The position numbers were made by a program, and so were the translations under genes. Below are positions 26,643 through 35,727 of a stretch of 64,000 nucleotides of DNA, piece after piece. The notes under the pieces are model-generated. The model did not search any database. It saw only the letters and a program-made list of their open reading frames with translations, and was not told where the DNA came from. The stretch comes from GCA-2693325 sp036343635 (lineage in GTDB: Bacteria > Latescibacterota > UBA2968 > UBA8231), in NCBI GenBank assembly GCA_036343635.1, contig JAYYVF010000024.1, positions 7,803 to 71,802 of the forward strand, in the 5' to 3' direction. Positions within the stretch are counted from its first letter, which is position 1, and each line of letters opens with the position of its first letter.

Positions 26643-27602
26643 TTATGCAGGATTAAAATCAAAGTGATGAATCGATTTTGCTTTATCGTGTTCATATACT
26701 GTAAATTCAGGAAGTTTAGACGCCTTTGCACAGTCAATAACTTCGACAGAAGTCTTTGCCCCTGTCAGAGTAGAAGTAACATTTAAATTATCTAAAACCC
26801 AACGCAACGCAGCCTGAGGCATACTCTCTATCGGATCCCGAACTAAGAATGATAAATCCCTTACCCGTTGGACTCTCGAAATTATTTCTTCTCGACTGTA
26901 CCGCGCGTTTAACGTTCCAGGAGGGAAAATCGTATCTTCCTTAATTTTTCCTGACAAAAATCCATTAGCTAAGGACTCTCGGGCCACTATTCCAATATCT
27001 GTTTCCCCAAGTTCACAAATCAGATCCGTGGACTGCCGAAATAGCAGACTATAAACAACCTGTATTACATCTATTTTCCCTTCTTCAGACCACTCCCGAG
27101 CCATTGATGCTGTCTGATCAAACATCGAAATAGAATGTCCTACATACCGTATACTCCCGGCCTTTTTTAATCTATCCAGCTCTCCCCAAATATCATCTTG
27201 AATTTCACTTTCAGAAAAAGGCGAGTGAAAGAAAAGAATATCCAAATAATCAGTGCCAAGACGTTTGAGACTTTCCTCCACGGATGCCCGGGCATATTTA
27301 GCACAAAAATTAGCCCGGTTCCCATCAGTTGGTTTTCTCCCGAATTTACTAGATATTATCATCTCTTGTCGGCAGCCTTTAAGACCATCACCAAGTAAAG
27401 TCTCTGCAACGCCATCATTCTTCTCGTCTCCATAGAGAGGAGCAGTATCAAAGAAATTTATTCCCTGATCTATTGCCGTTGTGATAGTATTTAATGCATC
27501 GCTTTTCCCCACTCGGCCATACACTAAAGAATTGAATGCCCAGGTCCCCAACCCTATTTCACTAACCTGCAACTCGGTCCTCCCCAATTTTCTATATTCC
27601 AT
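26643..27602 (-). CDS. Aldo/keto reductase
   Basis: A 319-residue AKR barrel with the expected catalytic residues: D-T-A-P-L-Y-G (Asp and Tyr), Lys in S-S-K-F-G-R, and His in F-F-H-S-P-F. The N-terminus M-E-Y-R-K-L-G-R-T-E-L-Q-V-S-E-I-G-L-G-T matches the AKR11/L-fucose dehydrogenase-like group. NADPH-dependent reduction, or oxidation of a sugar such as fucose or arabinose, is likely. First gene of a two-gene operon with the Gfo/Idh dehydrogenase and divergent from the DUF6785 membrane protein; a shared role in sugar uptake and oxidation is plausible but unproven. Confidence 0.88.
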   Translation of the reverse strand: MEYRKLGRTELQVSEIGLGTWAFNSLVYGRVGKSDALNTITTAIDQGINFFDTAPLYGDEKNDGVAETLLGDGLKGCRQEMIISSKFGRKPTDGNRANFCAKYARASVEESLKRLGTDYLDILFFHSPFSESEIQDDIWGELDRLKKAGSIRYVGHSISMFDQTASMAREWSEEGKIDVIQVVYSLLFRQSTDLICELGETDIGIVARESLANGFLSGKIKEDTIFPPGTLNARYSREEIISRVQRVRDLSFLVRDPIESMPQAALRWVLDNLNVTSTLTGAKTSVEVIDCAKASKLPEFTVYEHDKAKSIHHFDFNPA

Positions 27603-27697
27603 ACATATTGACCTTCAGCATTGAACTCCTATGAATCACAACCTATTTTAGTAATGCAAATATACGACGAAAATCAGCTACGTCACTGGGACCTAAG

Positions 27698-29689
27698 ATG
27701 CAAGAGCAAGATCCGCAGATTAACAACCTTTCTGGAGTTACACTACGTTCGCTAATAACCGGTACGCTAATGGCTTTTGCTATAAGCGTAGGCGCACCGT
27801 ATGGTAACACGGTCCTTCGTGGATCATATATGGCACTTGATTTCAGTACGGCTGGAGCAATTTTTTTATTTTTTATTCTGGTTTTCTTGATTCACACACT
27901 ACTTGGTTTGATTCATCCTCGTCTTTCATTCCGACGTGATGAATTAGCCGTTATTTATATAATGGCCATTGTAAGCTGTTCAATTCCAACAATGGGGCTA
28001 ACAGAATATCTGTTACCCATAATAAGTGGAGCCATTTATTACGCCACACCTGAGAATGAGTGGGAGCAATTAATACACCCATACATCGAAAATTGGATAG
28101 TACCTCAGGACAGCGAGTCAATAAAATATTTTTACGAAGGCCTACCTCGAAATCATGCTTTACCTTGGCGTGCTTGGCTTCGACCATTAGCTGCCTGGAT
28201 TCCCCTCATATTTGCAATTTATTTTTCAATGATTTGTATCAGCGTCATGCTCCGACGTCAATGGATAGTAAGGGAACGTTTAGCTTTCCCTTTGGTCCAG
28301 GTTCCTTTGTCAATGATAGAAGACGGACCCAAGCATTCTCCGCTAAAACCCTTTTTTAAAAACACGCTAATGTGGGTTGGCTTCGCGATTCCCTTTATTA
28401 TTGGATCAATGCGTGCATTACACAATTACTACAACTTTATTCCAACGGTCAATTTAGCTACAAGTATTCCGCTTTTCCGCAACACAACAGCCCTTCAAGT
28501 AGCTCTATCGTTTCCAATGCTAGGTTTCTCTTATTTCATCAACTTGGAAATAGCTTTTAGTATTTGGTTTTTTAACCTTCTCGCCCGTTTAGAAGAAGGG
28601 ATATTTGGAATTATTGGTTTTTCAAGCACCCAAAAACTATGCTACGCCGGTGGATTTCCAGTTTTAGCACACCAAGGAATGGGTGCGATGTTGGTATTGG
28701 CCGTTGTCGGTTTATGGACCGCACGCCAACACCTTAGAGATGTTTGGTTCAAAGCATTCAACAACGATAGTAATATTGATGATTCAGACGAAATGTTGTC
28801 GTACCGCGCATGTGTGATAGGATTAATAATTAGTGTGGGTTTTATAGCCGTATGGCTGTGGCTGGCTGGAATGTCGTGGTGGGTATTACCAATTTACCTC
28901 AGTGCAATGTATCTATTATTCATTGCCGTAACTCGGGTTGTTGCTGAAGGAGGAATAGCTGCCGCAAGAGCACCGCTAATTGCCTCTGATTTTGTAACTT
29001 CCGGCGTTGGAACACAACTCCTAAGCCCTCAAACTATGACTGCTCTGGGATTTACTTTCGTATGGGCAGCTGATATTCGAACCTTTGTACTTGCCTCCTG
29101 TTCTAATGGATTAAAATTGGCGGAAGAAACTTTAGGTGCGAATAAACGAAAACTACTTTGGGCAATGTTGTTAGCAATTGTGATATCGATGGTTTCGTCC
29201 ATAGTAACAGTGCTCTATTTAAGTTATACCTATGGTGGCATCAATCTCAATGGTTGGTTTTTTGGGCCTACCGGTGGGGCAAGTTATCCATTCAGGTTTA
29301 TTAGTGACCATCTGAACAACCCACAAGGTCCTAATTTCACGGGTTGGATCTCAACTCTTTCTGGTGGAACTTTAATGGGACTACTTATCTTTGCCCGCCA
29401 GCATATTCTATGGTGGCCGCTACATCCACTTGGCTTCGCTGTTAGTACCATTTCTATGACCAATTATATATCATTCAGCGTATTTTTAGCCTGGCTTATC
29501 AAAAGTGTAATTTTACGCTACGGAGGCCCCACATTGTTCAAAAGTGCCCGACCCTTCTTTTTAGGAATGATTTTAGGCCAATTTGCTGTAGCAGGATTGT
29601 GGTTAATTATTGACTACTTCACTGGAATGACTGATAACAATATTTATTGGGTTATAACCCCTCCCCAATCTCCAACAATAATTGGATAA
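27698..29689 (+). CDS. Large polytopic membrane protein, DUF6785/OPT-like
   Basis: A 663-residue integral membrane protein with about fourteen to sixteen hydrophobic segments. It opens with a soluble N-terminus of about 15 residues and the first helix of the form S-L-I-T-G-T-L-M-A-F-A-I-S-V-G-A-P-Y-G-N; the second segment ends in a conserved R-R-D-E-L-A-V-I-Y. I recall this from DUF6785/DUF6784 proteins of planctomycetes and related environmental bacteria, which look like oligopeptide (OPT) transporters; no substrate has been established that I know of. It starts about 95 bases from the divergent aldo/keto reductase. Confidence 0.78.
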   Translation: MQEQDPQINNLSGVTLRSLITGTLMAFAISVGAPYGNTVLRGSYMALDFSTAGAIFLFFILVFLIHTLLGLIHPRLSFRRDELAVIYIMAIVSCSIPTMGLTEYLLPIISGAIYYATPENEWEQLIHPYIENWIVPQDSESIKYFYEGLPRNHALPWRAWLRPLAAWIPLIFAIYFSMICISVMLRRQWIVRERLAFPLVQVPLSMIEDGPKHSPLKPFFKNTLMWVGFAIPFIIGSMRALHNYYNFIPTVNLATSIPLFRNTTALQVALSFPMLGFSYFINLEIAFSIWFFNLLARLEEGIFGIIGFSSTQKLCYAGGFPVLAHQGMGAMLVLAVVGLWTARQHLRDVWFKAFNNDSNIDDSDEMLSYRACVIGLIISVGFIAVWLWLAGMSWWVLPIYLSAMYLLFIAVTRVVAEGGIAAARAPLIASDFVTSGVGTQLLSPQTMTALGFTFVWAADIRTFVLASCSNGLKLAEETLGANKRKLLWAMLLAIVISMVSSIVTVLYLSYTYGGINLNGWFFGPTGGASYPFRFISDHLNNPQGPNFTGWISTLSGGTLMGLLIFARQHILWWPLHPLGFAVSTISMTNYISFSVFLAWLIKSVILRYGGPTLFKSARPFFLGMILGQFAVAGLWLIIDYFTGMTDNNIYWVITPPQSPTIIG

Positions 29690-29897
29690 CAATTTCTTTG
29701 CACACAGTGAATTTATCAGTCACGAAAAAGTAACAAGTGAACCTAGCTAATAGGCAAAACAAAGCCACTTGTTCCGATAAAAAGAAGATGGAATTTTGAC
29801 GAATACTCCGCACTGAATTATTATCAAGCTTAGCTTTGATTTAAATAATCATTAAAACCATTATTCATAATACACATAAATCTTCCTAAGGTGAACC

Positions 29898-30086
29898 ATG
29901 ATCAAATTTAAGAAGAAAAAAATTGAGCTTATATTGGAAGAACGAAAAGGTGAAATAAACCTTACGACGTATCAGCACATAAAAAAGACGGTCGACCAGG
30001 GAACGGACGGTATTGATCCCTATACATTGTCAAATATCTGCCGTGATCTTGACTGCCTACCTACAGATATTGTTGAATACGTTTAA
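29898..30086 (+). CDS. Small Cro/C1-type HTH regulator (YozG-like)
   Basis: Just 62 residues, nearly all helix-turn-helix: an N-terminal basic segment, a recognition region around T-Y-Q-H-I-K-K-T-V-D, then G-I-D-P-Y-T-L-S-N-I-C-R-D-L-D-C-L-P-T-D-I-V-E-Y-V, the characteristic end of the YozG/HTH_26 type small XRE regulators. AAGGTG is six bases before the ATG. It follows a 200-base gap after the membrane protein and is closed by a perfect hairpin. Often these act as accessory regulators of a neighbouring gene; target unknown here. Confidence 0.82.
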   Translation: MIKFKKKKIELILEERKGEINLTTYQHIKKTVDQGTDGIDPYTLSNICRDLDCLPTDIVEYV

Positions 30087-30106
30087 CTTCATTGTCTCCA
30101 TCTTCC

Positions 30107-30144
30107 AATAGATAGAATAAATTTCCTAGCTTATTCTATCTATT
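30107..30144. terminator. Hairpin terminator, probably bidirectional
   Basis: AATAGATAGAATAA (30107-30120) and its exact complement TTATTCTATCTATT (30131-30144) form a 14-bp stem with a ten-base loop between the ends of the HTH gene and the convergent PhyH gene. The stem is AT-rich, and there is no strong T run on either side, so termination is likely but not certain. Confidence 0.55.
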
Positions 30145-30181
30145 TAGATTAGACCGGAAATAACGTATACATTTAAAGAAT

Positions 30182-30949
30182 TTATTCTCCTGCTAATTTT
30201 GGCTTTGTTTTCCGATTCGGCGGACGTGCATTAGGCGGCTCTAATATGAAACGCTGACTATCTGTAAGACCTTCAAAGTCTTGTTCATCAAAATATCTCG
30301 GCGACCACGAGATAGGGTTGGGGCTATATTTGAAAAATATTGTCCGACGTTCGCCCGAGCCGGTCCAAGGTAATGCCCCGTGTGTTAATGCTTCTGTAAA
30401 AATCACGGCTGTTCCAGCCAAACCAGTGATTCGAGAGACGCATGAATGCAAGTTTTCGTCCATATCTTTCCAATCACCTGGAAAACCTAAATTACTTTTG
30501 TGCGAACCGGGGACACAACCGAACCCACCGTCCTCAGGCCCGACATCAGCCAAATTATATGCTACAACCGTTAACCCATTATACATTTTCCCACCATGAA
30601 ATTGATAAAACTGACACGGATCAAAGGGTGTTCCACCACCATGCAGTCTAGCTCCTATTGGACTATTTCCACTACGAATCAGGTCTGCATAAATATGATC
30701 AAGGCGAAATTGTTGGCCAAGAATCACTTCTAAATATGGAGTAATGGAGGGGTTATCAATCAGATCTATAAAAGGCTGTCCCCATTCAAGTAATTGTCCA
30801 AACCGACGGGAAGTTTCATTAATATCACATTCATCTTCAATATGTTGATCCCAAACATCATTTAACGCTCGAATTTGACGATCACCTAGGACTCCATCAA
30901 TCGAAAGATAGCCTCTCAAATCAAATAGATATTTCTCTTCTTCATTCAT
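30182..30949 (-). CDS. Phytanoyl-CoA dioxygenase (PhyH) family protein
   Basis: A 255-residue non-heme Fe(II)/2-oxoglutarate oxygenase of PhyH type. The double-stranded helix region runs from about residue 75 to 240: L-H-G-G-G-T-P, then F-H-G-G-K-M-Y-N-G-L-T-V, D-G-G-F-G-C-V-P-G-S-H-K-S-N, the distal iron ligand H in T-H-G-A-L-P-W, and the 2-oxoglutarate Arg in E-R-R-T-I-F-F. The usual H-x-D is not obvious and may be altered in this subgroup. ATG at 30949 follows AAGGGAA; the frame extends 123 bases upstream but that would overlap the divergent SpeD leader. Hydroxylates an unknown small molecule. Confidence 0.83.
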   Translation of the reverse strand: MNEEEKYLFDLRGYLSIDGVLGDRQIRALNDVWDQHIEDECDINETSRRFGQLLEWGQPFIDLIDNPSITPYLEVILGQQFRLDHIYADLIRSGNSPIGARLHGGGTPFDPCQFYQFHGGKMYNGLTVVAYNLADVGPEDGGFGCVPGSHKSNLGFPGDWKDMDENLHSCVSRITGLAGTAVIFTEALTHGALPWTGSGERRTIFFKYSPNPISWSPRYFDEQDFEGLTDSQRFILEPPNARPPNRKTKPKLAGE

Positions 30950-31228
30950 TCTTAATTCCCTTACAAAAGCATTATTAAAAGATGTAAAATCAACATCATA
31001 GCATTCTACAGCTACATACAAAATACCGGCGAGTTGTTTACAGAGAAATCCTCGCATACATTCTTTGAACATTCATGCCACACTAACCATAATTCATCCA
31101 CTACTTTAATCAAAAAAATTATTATTACCGATAGTAAGAGAGAAGAAATATCATATGAATTCTCACCCCCCAACAAATTTAATTTTAATCCGCCCAGAAT
31201 TAATTACATTTCACCGGAATGTTTTAAA

Positions 31229-31573
31229 ATGCATTTAGGTACCCATATAATAATGGATTTCTTTGGATGCAATAGTGTAAAACTAAATGACATACGATTT
31301 GTTGAAAAAGAGCTTACTGTAGCGGCTACAAAAGCAGGTGCGCATGTCTTGGGAAAACAATTCCACTGTTTTTCTCCTCATGGCGTAACTGGCATACTCA
31401 GCCTTCAGGAAAGCCATTTATCTATTCACACGTGGCCAGAATACGAATTTGCCGCTGCTGATTTTTTTAGCTGCGGCGATATTAAATCAGAAATAGCCTA
31501 TGAATTACTTTCAAGCTCATTCTCAGCCAGGGAAAGCAAGATAAAAAAAATATATCGCGGCACAACTAATTAG
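31229..31573 (+). CDS. speD: S-adenosylmethionine decarboxylase proenzyme
   Basis: A 114-residue class 1B AdoMet decarboxylase, making the aminopropyl donor for spermidine. The self-cleavage Ser that becomes the pyruvoyl group is S62 in Q-E-S-H-L-S-I-H-T-W-P-E; the processing His is H67 and the catalytic Cys C82 (D-F-F-S-C-G-D). Each is one residue before its T. maritima counterpart. ATG at 31229 has CCGGAA upstream. The frame is open for a further 65 codons upstream, into the PhyH leader, but these residues lack family similarity. No speE is adjacent. Confidence 0.9.
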   Translation: MHLGTHIIMDFFGCNSVKLNDIRFVEKELTVAATKAGAHVLGKQFHCFSPHGVTGILSLQESHLSIHTWPEYEFAAADFFSCGDIKSEIAYELLSSSFSARESKIKKIYRGTTN

Positions 31574-31603
31574 CGATTTACGGTTACCCAAATGAATAGG
31601 TTA

Positions 31604-32545
31604 CTACCGTTCATTTTGTAATATTTGCGACAAAATGTTTTCCAGTTGTTTCTCTTTTATTATAACAACCCGCTGCATTCGAAGTAGTTCGTCCATATGA
31701 CTTCCTGTTTTCTTTATCCTCAACCGCAAAAAACCGTGGACGCTGTCTAATGTGGTTTCGAAACCGGCCCTCTTTAGTGATCTAATCGTATTTTTCCGTT
31801 CTTCACGTCTTTCACCGAGTTTTGCTTTGCGGCTCAAATTTGGCTTTTTAACTCTTGGACGTTCTGGGGGATCTGCCTGTCTTCCAGTTATCCAACCTAT
31901 TCTTTCAGATCTGTAATTCATCCGAATGAGATGTTTTTCAATTTTAATTATTTTCCTTTGGATCTCTTTACCGATATGATCAAGCAAGGCTATCTTTAAA
32001 CGAATGTCATCTGGACCATCTTCTCCTTCAACGGAAATATCATCATAAAACCTTAGGTCTCCGTAATTAAAACAATTACCCAATGAATCGCGTTTGTTTC
32101 GAATCGTAGCAAACAAAACATCTACTCCGGGGTCTATGCTTCCATCCTCACGTAATGAATCTTCCATCAATTGTAATAAAACACCAATTTCTACGTCATG
32201 TGCCTTACACAATTTCCCCTTAAGACTATCCTCAATGGATTTAAATTCCTTCAATCGACCATCTATTCGATCAAGCCTGTTCCCCACGGGCAAGGCTGTC
32301 AATTTTTCCGTTACTAAATCGTCTAGGTATAGGTCGCCACTCTCTTTCAAACTATCTATTCGTGTTGCCAAACTTCTCGAATGTTCATAAACACTACGAC
32401 GAACCAACAAAAGTGAATCAATAGCTAATTCGGTTTGTCTTAACTTAGAGTATAAATCTACAATGTCATTCGATTTTAATTGTGCATCAACATTCGAAAA
32501 CGCCAAAATTTCCAACAATATTAATGATACAATTATCTTAGTCAT
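31604..32545 (-). CDS. Secreted coiled-coil protein of unknown function
   Basis: A 313-residue protein with a signal peptide (M-T-K-I, hydrophobic core, A-F-S-N-V-D-A-Q; cleavage near residue 21). The mature part is rich in Leu/Arg/Lys/Glu/Asp heptads, notably residues 25-75, 85-130, 190-225 and 285-313, suggesting long coiled coils. Two Cys occur in the middle (K-L-C-K and G-N-C-F). The ATG overlaps the stop of the response regulator by four bases, so it is translationally coupled to the two-component system. That places it as a possible periplasmic partner or output of the sensor. No family recognised. Confidence 0.72.
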   Translation of the reverse strand: MTKIIVSLILLEILAFSNVDAQLKSNDIVDLYSKLRQTELAIDSLLLVRRSVYEHSRSLATRIDSLKESGDLYLDDLVTEKLTALPVGNRLDRIDGRLKEFKSIEDSLKGKLCKAHDVEIGVLLQLMEDSLREDGSIDPGVDVLFATIRNKRDSLGNCFNYGDLRFYDDISVEGEDGPDDIRLKIALLDHIGKEIQRKIIKIEKHLIRMNYRSERIGWITGRQADPPERPRVKKPNLSRKAKLGERREERKNTIRSLKRAGFETTLDSVHGFLRLRIKKTGSHMDELLRMQRVVIIKEKQLENILSQILQNER

Positions 32546-33909
32546 TCTAAACCATATTTTTCCAATTTATAGTAAAGTGCCGTTGTCTTTACACCTAATT
32601 GTTTAGCAGCACTTTTCTTGTTCCCACCACTCTCGTTCATGGCACTTATAATCAGATCTCGTTCAATTTTGTCCAGACGATTTTTCAAAGATTCTCCACT
32701 AAAATTAGGAAATTCGTTTTCGTCACGTTTTTCGATATGTAATTCTTGCTGGTCAATTTCATCCTCCTCTGCCATCACCAAACTTCGTTCAATAACATTT
32801 TCCAATTCACGTACGTTGCCAGGCCAAGAATATTCTCTCAAAGATGTTAGAGCCTTCTGACTGAATTTTTTGAGAGGCAAATTCATTTCCGAACATTTTT
32901 TCTCTATAAAATGATCAACCAATAGCGGAATATCTTCTGCGCGTTCACGCAACGGTGGAATAGATAACGGAATGACTTCCAATCGATAATACAGATCTTC
33001 ACGGAAATCACCTTGGTTTACCATTTTCCTCAACGCTCGATTCGTCGCCGCAACTACGCGTACATTAACATCGAGTGTCTGTTCTCCACCCACCCGATCA
33101 AATTGTCGTTCCTGTAAAACACGTAATAGTTTTACTTGAATATCTGTGGGCACATCCCCAATTTCATCCAGAAAAATAGTACCTCCTTCAGCTAACTCAA
33201 ATTTACCTTTTCGTTGACTGACTGCACCCGTGAAAGAACCTTTCTCATGCCCAAACAACTCACTTTCTACCAAATCTTTTGGCAGAGCTCCGCAATTTAC
33301 TTTTATAAAAGGCATTTTACTTCGTTCGCTCTGGTAATGAACAGCACGCGCTACCAGTTCTTTTCCCGTGCCGCTTTCACCATAAATCAACACTGACGAA
33401 TCACTGATTGCTATCTTAGAAACTGATTCCATCAATTTGGTAATAACATCAGAACAGCCAATTATTTCTCCAAAATTGTACCGTTTACTAATTTCATTTC
33501 TTAAATATTTATTTTCATCATCAAGACGCTTATTGGCTAAGCGAGCCCGCCTAAATTCTAGTACTTTACCGATTTTAAGCCGAAAAGCATCATGCGGGAA
33601 GGGCTTGGAAATGAAATCAACCGCCCCTAATTTCATGGCCTCGACAGCTATGTCAACAGAACCATACGCGGTCATTACAACAACATCTTTTTCCGACCAA
33701 CGTTCTTTAATCTCACTAAGTACCTGTAAGCCATCCATTTCGTTCATACGGAAATCGGTCACAATCAACTCAAAATCTTTACTCTCTAAAGCAGTTATTC
33801 CTTCCGCACCACTACTGACCGCAATACTTTCGTGACCCATTCTGTTCAACATCAGAACCAACCCACTAGCAAGTGTTTCATTATCATCAATAATCAATAT
33901 TCGGCTCAT
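32542..33909 (-). CDS. Sigma-54-dependent response regulator (NtrC family)
   Basis: A 455-residue three-domain activator. Receiver domain 1-120 with phosphoacceptor D52 (V-T-D-F-R-M) and the acidic pair D8/D9; AAA+ domain about 140-380 with Walker A G-E-S-G-T-G-K-E, the sigma-54 contact G-S-F-T-G-A (a GAFTGA variant with Ser) and Walker B G-G-T-I-F-L-D-E-I; C-terminal Fis-type HTH (G-N-K-K-S-A-A-K-Q-L-G-V). It binds enhancer sites and opens sigma-54 promoters after phosphorylation by the kinase encoded 23 bases upstream. Targets are unknown; I found no clear -24/-12 promoter nearby. Confidence 0.93.
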   Translation of the reverse strand: MSRILIIDDNETLASGLVLMLNRMGHESIAVSSGAEGITALESKDFELIVTDFRMNEMDGLQVLSEIKERWSEKDVVVMTAYGSVDIAVEAMKLGAVDFISKPFPHDAFRLKIGKVLEFRRARLANKRLDDENKYLRNEISKRYNFGEIIGCSDVITKLMESVSKIAISDSSVLIYGESGTGKELVARAVHYQSERSKMPFIKVNCGALPKDLVESELFGHEKGSFTGAVSQRKGKFELAEGGTIFLDEIGDVPTDIQVKLLRVLQERQFDRVGGEQTLDVNVRVVAATNRALRKMVNQGDFREDLYYRLEVIPLSIPPLRERAEDIPLLVDHFIEKKCSEMNLPLKKFSQKALTSLREYSWPGNVRELENVIERSLVMAEEDEIDQQELHIEKRDENEFPNFSGESLKNRLDKIERDLIISAMNESGGNKKSAAKQLGVKTTALYYKLEKYGLE

Positions 33910-33932
33910 TTATATCCGATTCCTTACAAAAA

Positions 33933-35393
33933 TCACGATCCTCGTAACACAAAAGGGAAATACAGTCGAAAGGCACTCCCATCTGGACCTGAACGATGGA
34001 GAGTCAGGTACCCTCCATTCTCTTGAACCAATTTAGACACAATAGCCAAACCCAACCCCGAGCCACTTGCGCGCGTAGTGAAAAATGGTTGGAAAATCTT
34101 GTTTCTCATATCTTCTGAAATCCCATCACCAGTGTCACTTACTTCAATCAAAACCTGTTCGCCTAATTTGCGTCCCTCTATCCGCAAGCAGCCTCCTTGG
34201 GACATGGCTTGCGTGCCATTTTTTATTAGATTGAACAACGCTCTTTTTATTTGTTCACGGTCCACCCAAACCACTGTTTTCGGTGAGATATCAATTTGAA
34301 CCTCAATGCCAGTTTTTTCTAGGTCTGGCGACAAGAGAAACGTAGCATCACGAGCTAATCCCAACAAAGATACATACTCAAAATCAGGGGAGGAAGGTCT
34401 AGCAAAGCTTAAAAATTCTGAAATTACATCATCTAACTTCCTTACTTCTTGAATAACCTTTTGAATATGATGTTTACGATCATCGTTGTCGGGTAAATCA
34501 TCAGCTATAAGACCCGCATATATTTCAATTCCACCTAAGGGGTTCCGAATTTCGTGAGCAACGCCACCCAACATCTGGCGTAATTGATTATCTCGATCCA
34601 ACAAACCTCGGCGCATTTCATCCAAAGACTCAGCTAAATAACCTAACTCATCATTTCCCAAATTTGGCACGGTACGGTCCAAATCACCTTTACCTATTTG
34701 ACCCGCAGCGTAGACTAATTTTTGTATCGGCCGTGTTAAAGTAAGGGCCATAATCCAGGCCACAATTACAGTTAGAAAGACACCAATCACTAAAAATAAT
34801 GCCACTGATCTCCTAAAGACATGGATGGAATCAACAAATCCAGCACCAATATCAATCCCCACTATGGCTACAACTTCACTCCCTTTTTTCACAGGTGCAT
34901 AACCAGTCATATACGGTATATCATTGTCTGAATAAAAAAGAATTGAACAAGTCGATTCACCGCTTAACGCTAACTCAACTTCACGAAGATCTCGGATCCT
35001 TGAATGATGTATCTGTTGACCAATTAAAGTTCCATCCGTGTCAATCAAATTTCCAAAAAATCGGTTAAAAACATAAATCCTGCTTGCACCTGTGACTAGT
35101 TTAGCATATTCTAAACGACTCTTAAGCCCCAGATAATAACCCGAATTTTCCCATCCATCGTTAGCCTTCAATCTCACTACATCGTGACCGACTCCAGAGG
35201 CAACCAACTGTGCAATGGCTTTAAGCTTCACATTCATTTGGGATTCTAAACTAATACGAGCTAATTTAACAAGAACACCACCTAAAAAAAACGTTAAACA
35301 CAGAACTAAAACGACAAAACTAACGATGAGTCTCCTTCCTATACGCGCACGCAAAATAGGTGATACTCTGGAAAATAGTTTTGATATTCCCAT
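33933..35393 (-). CDS. Membrane sensor histidine kinase
   Basis: A 486-residue kinase. TM1 at about 22-45, a periplasmic sensor loop of about 140 residues (fold unclear, PAS/Cache-like), TM2 at about 190-212, HAMP domain to about 265, then the dimerisation/phosphoacceptor helix with H-E-I-R-N-P-L (His near 282) and an HATPase domain with N (N-L-I-K-N-G), G1 (D-T-G-D-G-I) and G2 (G-S-G-L-G-L) boxes. The C-terminal end has the NtrB/AtoS-like form that usually pairs with sigma-54 regulators, which fits the next gene. Signal unknown. Confidence 0.9.
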   Translation of the reverse strand: MGISKLFSRVSPILRARIGRRLIVSFVVLVLCLTFFLGGVLVKLARISLESQMNVKLKAIAQLVASGVGHDVVRLKANDGWENSGYYLGLKSRLEYAKLVTGASRIYVFNRFFGNLIDTDGTLIGQQIHHSRIRDLREVELALSGESTCSILFYSDNDIPYMTGYAPVKKGSEVVAIVGIDIGAGFVDSIHVFRRSVALFLVIGVFLTVIVAWIMALTLTRPIQKLVYAAGQIGKGDLDRTVPNLGNDELGYLAESLDEMRRGLLDRDNQLRQMLGGVAHEIRNPLGGIEIYAGLIADDLPDNDDRKHHIQKVIQEVRKLDDVISEFLSFARPSSPDFEYVSLLGLARDATFLLSPDLEKTGIEVQIDISPKTVVWVDREQIKRALFNLIKNGTQAMSQGGCLRIEGRKLGEQVLIEVSDTGDGISEDMRNKIFQPFFTTRASGSGLGLAIVSKLVQENGGYLTLHRSGPDGSAFRLYFPFVLRGS

Positions 35394-35532
35394 TAAATCG
35401 TGTTCTCTGAGGCAAAGATCCCGCCTAATTAGAATAGGACAAGATTTGGAATCAACTTATAGTGTATTGACTCTCGAAAAAGACAAATGTTTCTACCTTT
35501 TTTTCTTGTCCGTCTTTAAAATAAAAATGAAC

Positions 35533-35585
35533 AATCAAGAAAAAGTTTAAGAATAAAGCAGTATAAGTATATTTTTTTCTTGATT
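35533..35585. repeat. 12-bp perfect inverted repeat overlapping the HU promoter
   Basis: AATCAAGAAAAA (35533-35544) is the exact reverse complement of TTTTTCTTGATT (35574-35585), with 29 bases between. The right arm contains the -35 box TTGATT. The stretch 35394-35727 (334 bases) holds this repeat, the promoter and an A/T-rich leader; I see no gene in it. Confidence 0.6.
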
Positions 35586-35607
35586 CAAATTAGATATTGA
35601 TTATAAT
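35580..35607 (+). promoter_or_regulatory. Predicted sigma-70 promoter of the HU gene
   Basis: TTGATT (35580-35585), 16-base spacer, TATAAT (35602-35607), a near-consensus pair. Transcription would begin at about 35614, giving a leader of roughly 110 bases before the GTG at 35728. Confidence 0.6.
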
Positions 35608-35727
35608 ACAAGTTACAATAAACACAGTATCTTATAAAAAATGCCTTCGCATTATGGATCTGATTGATCCTGGGTTTTGCCTCAAATAGAGGCGTTGGCA
35701 TTAGTCTCCGTAAAACGAGGGGTTTTC

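Noticed and set aside
29732..29773. AACAAGTG/CACTTGTT repeat as terminator after the DUF6785 gene
   Set aside because: Eight base pairs with a 26-base loop and no T tract; too weak to list as a feature.
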